Source of the DNA: JBFWUM01 sp050247255
GTDB lineage: Bacteria; Acidobacteriota; Vicinamibacteria; Vicinamibacterales; UBA2999
Direction of reading: 5' to 3'
Length of the DNA stretch: 64,000 bases
Assembly: GCA_050247255.1 (NCBI GenBank)
Contig: JBFWUM010000010.1
Coordinates: forward strand, 23,836-87,835
The translations under genes were made by a program, and so were the position numbers. This document shows positions 7,098 through 17,924 of the stretch, piece after piece. Positions within the stretch are counted from its first letter, which is position 1. Every line of letters begins with the position of its first letter. The notes under the pieces were generated by a model that saw only the letters and a program-made list of their open reading frames with translations, was not told the DNA's origin and made no database searches.

Positions 7098-7736
7098 ATG
7101 TCGTTCCAGTACATCGCCGTCGAAGGACCGATCGGCGTCGGCAAGACCGCGCTGGCCGAGCGCCTGGCTACGCGCCTCGATGCGACGGCCGTGCTGGAGG
7201 AGCAGGAGAACCCGTTCCTCGCCGACTTCTACGGCGGCCGTCCCGGCGCCGCCCTGCAAGCGCAGCTCTTCTACCTGCTCAACCGCCACCGGCAGCTGGT
7301 GTCGCTGCAGCAGGCGAACCTCTTCGCCCAGACGACGGTCTGCAACTACCTCTTCGATCGCGACAAGATCTTCGCGTATCTGAACCTCGACGACAACGAG
7401 CTGTTCATCTACCAGCGGCTCTACGACCTGCTCGCCAAGGACGTCCCGTCGCCGGACCTGGTCGTCTACCTGCAGGCGCCGACCGACGTGCTGCTGCGGC
7501 GGCTGCGCGAGCGCGGGGCCGACCCGGACCGCGACGTTCCCGATCCCGACCCCGACTACCTGCGCGAGGTCAACGAGGCCTACCAGCACTACTTCTTTCA
7601 CTACTCGGCCACGCCGCTGCTGGTGGTGGAAACCTCGCAACTGTCCCTCGAGGCCAGCGATGATGCGGTGGACGACCTGATCCGCCAGATCCGGTCGATG
7701 ACCGGCGGCACCCGCTATTACGTCCCCCGGACGTAA
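7098..7736 (+). CDS. Deoxynucleoside kinase family protein
   Basis: A 212-residue P-loop kinase with GPIGVGKT at residues 10-17, the EEQENPFLADFY substrate segment, the FDRDKIFAYLNL motif typical of bacterial deoxyadenosine/deoxyguanosine kinases, and an arginine-rich lid (LLRRLRERG). It phosphorylates deoxynucleosides for salvage; the preferred base cannot be told from sequence alone. It is the first gene of a run followed 10 nt later by accD. The short gap to the divergent HEAT gene holds a repeat element. Confidence 0.9.
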   Translation: MSFQYIAVEGPIGVGKTALAERLATRLDATAVLEEQENPFLADFYGGRPGAALQAQLFYLLNRHRQLVSLQQANLFAQTTVCNYLFDRDKIFAYLNLDDNELFIYQRLYDLLAKDVPSPDLVVYLQAPTDVLLRRLRERGADPDRDVPDPDPDYLREVNEAYQHYFFHYSATPLLVVETSQLSLEASDDAVDDLIRQIRSMTGGTRYYVPRT

Positions 7737-7739
7737 AAT
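7734..7739 (+). promoter_or_regulatory. Possible -10 element directly upstream of accD
   Basis: TAAAAT lies 7 nt before the ATG of accD, overlapping the stop codon of the kinase gene; no Shine-Dalgarno and no convincing -35. It fits the leaderless pattern seen at several operon heads here. Confidence 0.35.
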
Positions 7740-7746
7740 ACGGCGA

Positions 7747-8673
7747 ATGGCCTGGTTCAAGAAAACGCGCAAGCCGATCGCCTCGGCGACGGCCGAGAAG
7801 CCGAGCCGGGTGCCCGAAGGGCTGTGGGTGAAATGCCCCGGCTGCGCCCAGATCATCTACAACAAGGAGCTCGAACAGAACCTCAGCGTCTGTCCGAAGT
7901 GCGCGCACCACTTCCGCATCCCCGCCGCCGAGCGGCTGCGCGCGCTGCTCGACGATGGCAGCTGGACCGAGCACTTCGCCGACCTCACCTCGACCAACCC
8001 GCTGCAGTTCACCGACACCAAGCCGTACCGCGACCGCCTCCGCGCCGCGCAGTCGTCCACCGGCCTCAAGGACGCGATCATCGTCGCCACGGGGCGCCTC
8101 GACGGCATCGACGTCGTCGTCGCCGCGATGGAGTACTCGTTCATCGGCGGCAGCATGGGCGTGGTGATGGGCGAGAAGATCGCCCGCGCCGTGGAGATCG
8201 GCATCGAGCGGCGCATCCCCGTGATCGTCGTCTCCTGTTCCGGCGGCGCGCGGATGATGGAGGGCGCGCTGTCGCTGATGCAGATGGCCAAGGTGTCGGC
8301 CGCGCTCGCCCGGCTGGATCGCGAGCGGCTGCCGTACATCTCGGTGCTCACCGACCCGACGACCGGCGGCGTCACCGCCAGCTTCGCCATGCTCGGCGAC
8401 CTCAACATTGCCGAGCCGAAGGCGCTGATCGGCTTCGCCGGACCGCGCGTGATCGAGCAGACGATCCGCCAGAAGCTGCCCGAGGGGTTCCAGCGCAGCG
8501 AGTTCCTCGTCGAGCACGGCATGCTCGACCTCGTCGTCGATCGGCGCGACATGAACGCGACGATCGCGCGCGCGCTGCGCTTCATGCGGGCCGAGGCCGC
8601 GCCTGCGCCGCCGGCGGCCGCTGCCGCCCCGGACCCGGCGGTGGCCGAGGCGCTGCCCGACGCGCCGCGCTGA
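7747..8673 (+). CDS. accD: Acetyl-CoA carboxylase carboxyltransferase subunit beta
   Basis: 308 residues. The N-terminal zinc ribbon is visible as CPGC (residues 29-32) and CPKC, followed by the crotonase-like carboxyltransferase core with MEYSFIGGSMGVVMGEK and VVSCSGGARMMEGA. With AccA it transfers CO2 from carboxybiotin to acetyl-CoA, making malonyl-CoA for fatty acid synthesis. accD-folC adjacency is a conserved bacterial arrangement, and here folC starts at the very next base. The extreme C-terminus is an Ala/Pro-rich tail. Confidence 0.97.
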   Translation: MAWFKKTRKPIASATAEKPSRVPEGLWVKCPGCAQIIYNKELEQNLSVCPKCAHHFRIPAAERLRALLDDGSWTEHFADLTSTNPLQFTDTKPYRDRLRAAQSSTGLKDAIIVATGRLDGIDVVVAAMEYSFIGGSMGVVMGEKIARAVEIGIERRIPVIVVSCSGGARMMEGALSLMQMAKVSAALARLDRERLPYISVLTDPTTGGVTASFAMLGDLNIAEPKALIGFAGPRVIEQTIRQKLPEGFQRSEFLVEHGMLDLVVDRRDMNATIARALRFMRAEAAPAPPAAAAAPDPAVAEALPDAPR

Positions 8674-9984
8674 GTGCTCGATCGCCTCTACGCGCTCGAA
8701 ACCTTCGGCATCAAGCTCGGTCTCGAGAACATCACCCGCCTGTGCGCCGCGCTCGGCCACCCGGAGCGGTCGTTCCTTCCCATTCACATCGCCGGGACCA
8801 ACGGTAAAGGATCGATCAGCGCCTTCGTCCACGCGGCGCTCACCCGCGCCGGGCTCCGCGCCGGCCGCTATACGTCGCCCCACCTCGTCGATCTGCGCGA
8901 GCGGTTCGTCGTCGGCACGCAGGCGGTTGATCCCGGGGCGCTCGCGGCGGCGGCGACGCACGTGCTCGACACCGCGGAGCGGCTGCGTGCCGCCGGCACG
9001 CTGGCGGCGCCACCGACATTCTTCGAGGCCACCACGGCGATCGCCTTCGAGCTGTTCCGGCGCGCTGCCGTTCCGGTGGCGGTGATCGAGGTGGGCCTCG
9101 GCGGCCGCTTCGACGCCACCAACGTCGTCGAGGCGCGCGTCGGCGCGATCACGTCGATTGCGCGCGACCACGAGGAGCAGCTCGGCCGCAGCATCCGGTC
9201 GATTGCGTTCGAGAAAGCCGGCATCATCAAGCCGGACATGACGGTTGTCACCGGCGCCCTGCCCGCTGAGGCGATGGACGTCATCACCGACGCGGCGCGT
9301 GCCCGCGGCGCGCGGGTCGTCCGCGCCGCCGACGCGGGGTCCGTGAACGCGGCCTTCGTGGATGGCGTCGCCAGTCTCACGCTGCGCACGGCCGAGGCTG
9401 CCTACGGCCCGTTGACGCTGGCGCTGCGCGGCGAGCACCAGGTCGGCAACGCGCTCGTGGCGGCGCGCGTGCTCGAGGCGGCGGCCGCGGCAGGTGTGCC
9501 GGTCAGCGCGGCGGATATCGTCCAGGGGCTGGCGACGGCGGAGTGGCCTGCCAGGCTGGAGATGCTCGCACTCACGTCGGGGGGGCGCATCCTGCTCGAC
9601 GCCGCGCACAACGAAGAAGGCGCGCGCGCCCTCGCCGCGTACCTGTCGCGCTGGCACCCGGAGCGCCCGCCGCTGGCCATCGGCGTCATGGCCGACAAGG
9701 ACGTGGACGCGATCCTGGCGGCGCTGCTGCCGGTCACCTCCCGCATCGTGGCCACCGGCGTCGCCGCGCGCCGCGCGCTGGCGCCCTCCAGCCTGGCGGC
9801 GCGCGTGGCCGCCCACGATCCCGGCCGCCAGGTCGACGTGGTCGAAGACCCGCTGCAGGCGGCGCTGCACGCGGTCGATGCGGGCAACGGCCTCGCCGTT
9901 GTCGCCGGCTCCATCTACCTCGCCGGCGCCGTTCGCGGGGCCCTCGTACAGCGTGCTATCCTGCGATCATCCCCTGACATTTGA
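8674..9984 (+). CDS. folC: Bifunctional dihydrofolate/folylpolyglutamate synthase
   Basis: 436 residues; a Mur-ligase-like enzyme that adds glutamate to dihydropteroate and tetrahydrofolates. The ATP site is GTNGKGS (near residue 40), followed by the FolC motifs TSPHLVDLRERF and GLGGRFDATN, and the C-domain LLDAAHNEEGARAL. Start is GTG directly after the accD stop; its TGA shares one base with the ATG of lptD (TGATG), implying translational coupling through accD-folC-lptD. Confidence 0.96.
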   Translation: MLDRLYALETFGIKLGLENITRLCAALGHPERSFLPIHIAGTNGKGSISAFVHAALTRAGLRAGRYTSPHLVDLRERFVVGTQAVDPGALAAAATHVLDTAERLRAAGTLAAPPTFFEATTAIAFELFRRAAVPVAVIEVGLGGRFDATNVVEARVGAITSIARDHEEQLGRSIRSIAFEKAGIIKPDMTVVTGALPAEAMDVITDAARARGARVVRAADAGSVNAAFVDGVASLTLRTAEAAYGPLTLALRGEHQVGNALVAARVLEAAAAAGVPVSAADIVQGLATAEWPARLEMLALTSGGRILLDAAHNEEGARALAAYLSRWHPERPPLAIGVMADKDVDAILAALLPVTSRIVATGVAARRALAPSSLAARVAAHDPGRQVDVVEDPLQAALHAVDAGNGLAVVAGSIYLAGAVRGALVQRAILRSSPDI

Positions 9985-12302
9985 TGAACGTGCGGCTGTT
10001 GTCTGCTCTGCTCCTCGTGTCGCTCGGTGCCGCGCCAGGCTTGGCGCAGACGGCGCCGTCGCCAGCCCCCGCGCAGGCCGAGGCCGCGGCGGACGCCCAG
10101 CCTTCGGTGCTGACGCTGTTCAAGACGGTCGCTGCCTGGCGCTCCGAGCAGATCGACGCCAACCATGTCCGCTATACCGGGCAGGCGGAGATCGATGCCG
10201 GCACGACGAAGTTCTTCGCCGACCTGGTGGACGTGTACACCGACACCGGACGGCTGGTGGCGAGCGGCAACGTGGTGTTCGCCGGCGCCGAGGGGCGCCT
10301 CGCGGCCGAGCGGGTCGAGTTCGACCTGCGGAACAACACCGGCATTTTCTATGAGGCCTCGGGCGTGATGTCGCTCGGCGCCACGGCCGACCGCGCCGCG
10401 TTCGCCGGCCAGGATCCCGATGTGCTCTTCTACGGCGAGCGGATCGAGAAGCTGAGCGACCGCAGCTATCGCATCAGCCGCGGCGGCTTCACCACCTGCG
10501 TGCAGCCGACGCCGCGCTGGGAGGTCGCCAGCGACAGCGTGACCATCAACCTCAACGACTACGCCGTCGCGCGCAACATGGTGCTGCGCGTCAAGGGCGT
10601 GCCGCTGATGTACCTGCCGGTGATCTACTACCCGCTGCAGGAAGACGAGCGCGCCACCGGCTTCCTGATGCCGACCTACGGCAGTTCGCTGGTGCGCGGC
10701 CAGGCGATCAGCAACGCGTTCTTCTGGGCGATGTCGCGCAGCCAGGACGCCACCTTCTTCCACGACTGGTTCACGCGCAGCGGCCAGGGGATGGGCGCCG
10801 AATACCGCTATGTCGCCGACGCCGCGTCGCAAGGCAACGTCCGGCTGTATCGCTTCAGCCAGAAGGAGGCCGAGTACAGCAACCGCGGCGTCGTGACGAC
10901 GCTGCCGGAAAACCAGAGCTTCGAGCTGAGCGGCACGGCCGTGCACCGCATCGGCACATCGACGCGCGCGCGCGCCCGCCTCGACTATTTTTCGGACATC
11001 ATCACGCAGCAGCTGTACGCGCAGGATCTCTACCGGTCGAGCCGCACCAGCCGCCTGCTCGAAGGTGGCATCAGCTCGACGCTGGGGCCGCTGGCGACCA
11101 GTGCCCTCTATCAGCGCACCGAGGCGTTCAGCGATACGCGGTCCTCGATCGTCTACGGCAGCACGCCGCGGCTGAGCGCCAGCCTCTCGCCGCAGCGCCT
11201 CGGGCCGATGTATGCCTCAGTGAACGGCGAGTTCGCCTACCTGCCGTACCAGCGCGTCACCATCGACGAAGACACCAACGAACGGCTGATCACGCAGGAC
11301 CGCAGCCTGTCGCGCACCGATGTCTCGCCGACGCTGCGGGTGCCGATGTCCCGGCTGACCTATCTCTCGGTCAACAGCAGCGCGACATACCGGACCACGC
11401 TCTATTCCAGGCGTTTCGACGAACAGCAGCAGGTCGTGCCCGAGTCGTACCTGCGGCAGTACGTCGTGCTGCGCTCGGACATCGTCGGGCCGGTGTTCAA
11501 CAAGATCTGGGACACGCCGGGCAGCAGCTTCAGCGAGCGGATGAAGCACGTCATCGAACCGGCGTTCGCGGTGGACTACACGACCAACATCGAGAACGTC
11601 CGGCAGACGCCGCTCCTGTCCGACCAGTCGGACTTCGTCGTCAGCGGCGCAACCCGGTTCACGTATGCGTTGACCAACCGCTTGTTCTACCGCGGTGTTC
11701 CGGTGAACGGCCTGCGCGGCCAGACGCGGGAGTTCGTCACCATCGGCCTGCAGCAGTCGTACTATTCGAACCCGCAGTCGAGCCAGTTCGACACGACCTA
11801 TGCCAGTTCCTCGTCGTCGCGGCGGGCGGTGCAGCTTTCACCGATTGCGCTCAACGTCCGCGTCAACCCGACCGCCACGCTCGACGCGACGGCGCGCGCC
11901 GAATACGACGTCTCCGGCGCCGGCCTGCAGGTGTTGACGGTCGGCGCCAGCCTGACCGGGGCGCAGGCGACCGCGGGGGTCAACTACAGCCGCCGCCGCC
12001 TCCGGCGCGACTCGAGCCCGGACGACTTCCTGACGTCGACGACGTCGCTGCGGATGCTCGAGGGGCGGGTGACGGCCACCTACGGCTTGAGCTGGAACAT
12101 CGCCCGCGCCTATATCCAGAGCCAGAGCGCCATGCTCGGCTACATGGCGCAGTGCTGCGGCTTCCAGGTCGACTTCCAGAACTACAGCTACCCGAAGACG
12201 AGCGGCTTCCCGATTCCGGCGGATCGGCGGATCAACTTCTCCTTCGTGCTGGCCGGCCTCGGGACCTTCTCGAATTTCTTCGGCGCCTTCGGGCAGCGGT
12301 GA
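9984..12302 (+). CDS. lptD: LPS-assembly protein LptD-like outer-membrane protein
   Basis: 772 residues with a signal peptide (MNVRLLSALLLVSLGAAPGLAQ). An OstA-type beta-jellyroll domain follows (residues about 60-180: HVRYTGQAEIDAGTTKFFAD, ASGNVVFAGAEGRLAAERVE), then a long beta-barrel with the conserved approach GVPLMYLPVIYYPLQ and GFLMPTYGSS. A paired cysteine near the C-terminus (QCCGFQ) matches the cysteines that form structural disulfides in LptD. It inserts lipopolysaccharide into the outer leaflet, so the cell is a diderm. ATG overlaps the folC stop by one base. Confidence 0.92.
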   Translation: MNVRLLSALLLVSLGAAPGLAQTAPSPAPAQAEAAADAQPSVLTLFKTVAAWRSEQIDANHVRYTGQAEIDAGTTKFFADLVDVYTDTGRLVASGNVVFAGAEGRLAAERVEFDLRNNTGIFYEASGVMSLGATADRAAFAGQDPDVLFYGERIEKLSDRSYRISRGGFTTCVQPTPRWEVASDSVTINLNDYAVARNMVLRVKGVPLMYLPVIYYPLQEDERATGFLMPTYGSSLVRGQAISNAFFWAMSRSQDATFFHDWFTRSGQGMGAEYRYVADAASQGNVRLYRFSQKEAEYSNRGVVTTLPENQSFELSGTAVHRIGTSTRARARLDYFSDIITQQLYAQDLYRSSRTSRLLEGGISSTLGPLATSALYQRTEAFSDTRSSIVYGSTPRLSASLSPQRLGPMYASVNGEFAYLPYQRVTIDEDTNERLITQDRSLSRTDVSPTLRVPMSRLTYLSVNSSATYRTTLYSRRFDEQQQVVPESYLRQYVVLRSDIVGPVFNKIWDTPGSSFSERMKHVIEPAFAVDYTTNIENVRQTPLLSDQSDFVVSGATRFTYALTNRLFYRGVPVNGLRGQTREFVTIGLQQSYYSNPQSSQFDTTYASSSSSRRAVQLSPIALNVRVNPTATLDATARAEYDVSGAGLQVLTVGASLTGAQATAGVNYSRRRLRRDSSPDDFLTSTTSLRMLEGRVTATYGLSWNIARAYIQSQSAMLGYMAQCCGFQVDFQNYSYPKTSGFPIPADRRINFSFVLAGLGTFSNFFGAFGQR

Positions 12303-12306
12303 GTTC

Positions 12307-13200
12307 GTGACCGTCCTCGTCACCGGCGCCGGCGGCTTTGCCGGCGGTCATCTGGTCGAACTCCTGAAGCAGCGCGGCCCGGTCACCGGGTGGACGCGCC
12401 GCGACGTCGACCTGCTCGATCGCGACGCGGTGCACCGTGCCGTCGCCGCGCTGCGGCCCACCCACGTCTATCACTGCGCGGGATCACCGCACGTGTCCGG
12501 TTCCTGGGAGGACTCCGCCACACCGCTGGCCAGCAACGTCATCGGCACGCACCATCTGCTCGAGGCCCTGAGCGCCGCACGCTGCCGCGCACGCGTGGTC
12601 GTCGTTGGCTCGGCGCTGGTATACGCGCCGTCTGCTCGCGCCCTGACCGAGTCAGATCCACTCGGGCCATCCAGCCCGTACGCCGTCTCGAAACTGGCGC
12701 AGGAGCAGCTGGCCCTGCGCGCGGTCGCCGAGGACGATCTCGAGGTCATCGTCGCGCGTGCCTTCAACCATATCGGACCGCGGCAGAGTGCCGGGTTCGC
12801 CGCCTCCAGTTTTGCCCGGCAGATTGCCCGAATCGAACACGGCGAGGCGGCAGCGGTGATACGTGTCGGCAACCTCGAGGCGCAGCGCGATCTCACCGAC
12901 GTGCGCGATACCGTTGCCGCCTATGCCGCGCTGATGGAGCACGGCCGCAGCGACGAGTGCTACAACGTCGCATCAGGCGTGCCCCGCTCGATCCGAGCGG
13001 TGCTCGACGCGCTTGTGGCGCGGGCACGCACGCATGTCAGCGTCGAAGTCGACCCGGCGCGTATGCGCCCGAACGACACGCCCGTGTTGCTCGGCGACGC
13101 CGTGAAGCTGCGGAACGCGACCGGCTGGACGCCGCAGATCCCCTTCGAACGGACCATCGACGACCTCCTCGACTACTGGCGCGCCACGCCTTCCGCCTGA
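12307..13200 (+). CDS. NAD(P)-dependent sugar-nucleotide epimerase/reductase (RMD-like)
   Basis: 297 residues with a Rossmann TGAGGFAGGHL motif at the start, VGSALVY, and the catalytic YAVSK (Tyr-x3-Lys) near residue 120, plus ARAFNHIGPRQ, a feature of GDP-4-keto-6-deoxymannose reductases and GDP-mannose 4,6-dehydratase relatives. It likely makes a deoxysugar nucleotide for the envelope, which fits the neighbouring lptD; the exact substrate is uncertain. GTG start 5 nt after lptD. Its TGA stop is supplied by the first arm of a dispersed hairpin repeat. Confidence 0.85.
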   Translation: MTVLVTGAGGFAGGHLVELLKQRGPVTGWTRRDVDLLDRDAVHRAVAALRPTHVYHCAGSPHVSGSWEDSATPLASNVIGTHHLLEALSAARCRARVVVVGSALVYAPSARALTESDPLGPSSPYAVSKLAQEQLALRAVAEDDLEVIVARAFNHIGPRQSAGFAASSFARQIARIEHGEAAAVIRVGNLEAQRDLTDVRDTVAAYAALMEHGRSDECYNVASGVPRSIRAVLDALVARARTHVSVEVDPARMRPNDTPVLLGDAVKLRNATGWTPQIPFERTIDDLLDYWRATPSA

Positions 13201-13263
13201 AGGCGGAAGCCACACTGCCTGAAGGCGGCAGCCACACTCGTGGCTTCCGGCTTCAGCCGGAAG
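13190..13263. repeat. Double-hairpin dispersed repeat (intergenic copy)
   Basis: Hairpin CTTCCGCCTGAAGGCGGAAG (13190-13209) and hairpin CTTCCGGCTTCAGCCGGAAG (13244-13263), joined by CCACACT-containing spacers. Same element as at 973-1029 inside tgt. The left hairpin overlaps the last codons of the epimerase and provides its TGA. A half-copy hairpin (TTCGGCTTCAGCCGGA) is at about 17335-17350. Confidence 0.85.
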
Positions 13264-14253
13264 TCTGATAGCATGGCGAATCTTTGGCGAAGAACTGAAG
13301 GTTTGCCGTGGAAACCGCGCCACTCCTCTTCGATCTGGGCCGGCCCAAGCCGACCACCCGCGACATTGCTGATCTGATCCGGGAGGCCGGCGCCGAGGGG
13401 CTGACCGACGCCGTCCGCCGGGCCGACGCGGCGCGCTACCAGGAGGTCCGCTGCCGCTCTGCGCTCAACCGCGTCAAGGGGATGCCGTTCGAGTGGACGC
13501 TCAACCCGTACCGCGGCTGCACCCACGGCTGCCATTACTGCTACGCGCGCCGCTATCACCAGACGCAGTTCGGGCTCGGCTCAGGCGACGACTTCGCCTC
13601 GATCATCCTCGTCAAGACGAACCTCGTCGACGTGCTCCGGCGCGAACTCGCGCGGCCGTCCTGGACGCGCGAGTACGTCGCCATCGGCACCGCCACCGAC
13701 TGCTACCAGCCGATCGAGGGGCACTACAAGCTGACGCGGCAGTCGCTCGCCGCGTTTCTGGCGGCCGGCAACCCGGTGGGCGTCATCACCAAGGGACCGA
13801 TGATCGTCCGCGATCGCGACCTGCTGGCCGACCTCAGCCGCGGGCCCGGCTGCAGCGTGTACATCAGCGTGCCGACCGTCGACGAGGATGCGTGGCGGGC
13901 GCTCGAGCCGGGCACCGCCCATCCGCTGCAGCGGCTGCGCGCCGTGCGGGAGCTCGCCGACGCCGGCATTCGCGCCGGCGTCCTCATGAACCCGATCGTC
14001 CCCGGCATCACCTCGAAGCCGGCGCTGCTCGAGCGGACGATGAAGGCGATCGCCGACCACGGCGCCCGCTTCGTCGGCTGCAACACGCTGTTCCTGGATG
14101 GAGGCACCCGCGACCACTTCATGCGCTGGCTGGCGCAGGAGTACCCGGCGCTGGTCGAGGGTTACACGGGGCTGTACGAAAAGAAGTACGCCCCGACCCC
14201 CTACCGGAATGAAGTGAAGAAAGTGGTGTCGGGGCTGCGCTACAAATACGGCG

Positions 14254-16551
<2,298 letters not shown>

Positions 16552-16736
16552 GACGCGCCGCCTCCTGCCTTGGGCAAGGCAAGAAGCACGCCGCTGCGGG
16601 GCGCCGCGACGCATGGCCGCGATCACCGACGAAGTGGCGTAGATAGAAGGGTTACGGCGGGAGCCTCCGGTGCGGGCAGGAGGGAGCCGGCTGGTCCGTG
16701 GGCAGCCAGCCGGACCGACATGTGGAAGGTGCCTTC

Positions 16737-16742
16737 TATAAT
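16737..16742 (+). promoter_or_regulatory. Consensus -10 hexamer at start of secreted Pro/Ala-rich protein gene
   Basis: TATAAT overlaps the first ATG (16741) and precedes the second ATG (16750) by 7 nt. If it is a promoter, translation must begin at 16750 on a leaderless mRNA. The -35 region is weak. The rest of the gap 16567-16736 contains an imperfect hairpin GGCTGG...CCAGCC near 16689-16712 and no gene. Confidence 0.4.
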
Positions 16743-17310
16743 GGACAGCATGAAGCGGGCTGGATGGAGCGTGGTCGCCCTCGTTGTCGTCACCGCCGCG
16801 GCCGCGGCACAGACGCCGCAGCCGTTTCCGCGGCCGACCACCACCGCCCCAGCGCAGCCGGCGGCGCAACAGCCAGCCCGGCCTGCGCCGTCGCCCGCCG
16901 CCGCGGCGCCCGCGCCGGCCGCGCCGGCCCAAAGCGAGGTGCCCGGGGCGCCCGCTCCGGCATCGCTCGGCGTGCCGCTCTACCCCACGGCGCAGTTCAT
17001 CGCCTCCTACGACGCCGGTCGCGGGCAGCGCTATCACCTGTATGGCGTGACGGCGACCTTCGCCGAGATGGTGGCGTACTACCGCACGCAGCTGCGCGAC
17101 CGCGGCGATCTCGTGTTCGAGGAGCCGCCGACCCACATGTTCGACGTCGGCCGCTTTCGCGACGAGACGATGGCGTTTCCCCCGGGAGTGACGATCAAGG
17201 ACTGGACCTTCGGCGGCTCGCAGGGCTACCCGAACCCGACCGGCACCCCCGCGCGCTTCCCGACCGTGCTGATGATCGTCCCGCCGCCTGCGCCGACGGC
17301 AACGCCGTAG
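16741..17310 (+). CDS. Secreted Pro/Ala-rich protein of unknown function
   Basis: About 189 residues (186 if starting at the ATG at 16750, which gives the cleaner signal peptide MKRAGWSVVALVVVTAAAAA). After the signal a Pro/Ala linker of about 50 residues leads to a compact C-terminal domain of about 110 residues starting LGVPLYPTAQFIASYDAGRG, with YRTQLRDRGDLVFEEPP. I do not recognise the domain. Divergent from the Clp gene with about 190 bp between. Likely periplasmic or surface-linked. Confidence 0.7.
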   Translation: MDSMKRAGWSVVALVVVTAAAAAQTPQPFPRPTTTAPAQPAAQQPARPAPSPAAAAPAPAAPAQSEVPGAPAPASLGVPLYPTAQFIASYDAGRGQRYHLYGVTATFAEMVAYYRTQLRDRGDLVFEEPPTHMFDVGRFRDETMAFPPGVTIKDWTFGGSQGYPNPTGTPARFPTVLMIVPPPAPTATP

Positions 17311-17359
17311 GCCGCTCCCGCAGTGTTCGGCTTCAGCCGGACCTGTCAGGCGACAGCCC

Positions 17360-17903
17360 CTGAACACGGACCACCGAGGCACCGAGACACCGAGATCGGT
17401 GTCTAATCATCTCGACGCGATCGATCTCGCGTCAGTCGCCGCGATCGCGGTCCTCGCTTCTTCTCCCCTCGCGTACGGACAGCACGCTTCCCCGACAGTA
17501 GGGGAAATACAGGCAAGGCTCCGCGCGGAAACCCCGTCGACCGTCGCGTGGGCAGGCTTTCTAGCGGCTCAGTACGCTGTCAAGGACGTCGTACCAGACG
17601 TCGTCGACGCACTGAATCGACTGGGCCCTTCGGCGGATCCTGCCGTAGCAGCGGCGTTGCTCGACGCCCTTATCCAGCTTGATGCCAGCGTGCTGGCGTC
17701 GCCGCGATGCTGCTCGCACTACTACGTCGACGCTTCACTTCTCCCCACAGCGGGCGACACGGTCCTCGCTGTGGGCCCGACCATCGCCCACTACGGGCGA
17801 AGCCTTCTGACAGAACCGGCAGGACAATTCCTCCGCTGAGGAGGTACGTCAACGAAGTCATCCTGTGGCTCGGTGTCTCGGTGCCTCGGTGGTACGTGAT
17901 CAG
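17360..17903. mobile_element. Inverted-repeat-bounded cassette of CACCGAGN octamers
   Basis: A 25-bp perfect inverted repeat made of octamers (CACCGAGG, CACCGAGA, ...) lies at 17370-17394 and 17869-17893; it extends outward to about 35 nt with two mismatches (17360-17394 against 17869-17903). The 474-bp interior holds one short open frame (17399-17839). The layout is that of a small transposable unit or MITE-like cassette, but no transposase, target-site duplication or known insertion-sequence signature is visible. Confidence 0.7.
17399..17839 (+). CDS. Hypothetical protein inside the inverted-repeat cassette
   Basis: 146 residues from a GTG that lies in the repeat arm. Residues 10-30 are moderately hydrophobic (LASVAAIAVLASSPLAYG) and could be a signal segment, though positive charges before it are lacking. 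The middle (TPSTVAWAGFLAAQYAVKDV, LNRLGPSADPAVAAALLDAL) looks like HEAT/armadillo-type helices. Codon use appears less GC-biased than neighbours, as for acquired DNA. Possibly a fragment of a larger HEAT protein. No function assigned. Confidence 0.5.
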   Translation: MSNHLDAIDLASVAAIAVLASSPLAYGQHASPTVGEIQARLRAETPSTVAWAGFLAAQYAVKDVVPDVVDALNRLGPSADPAVAAALLDALIQLDASVLASPRCCSHYYVDASLLPTAGDTVLAVGPTIAHYGRSLLTEPAGQFLR

Positions 17904-17924
17904 TGAAGATCGCCGCGATCGCGA

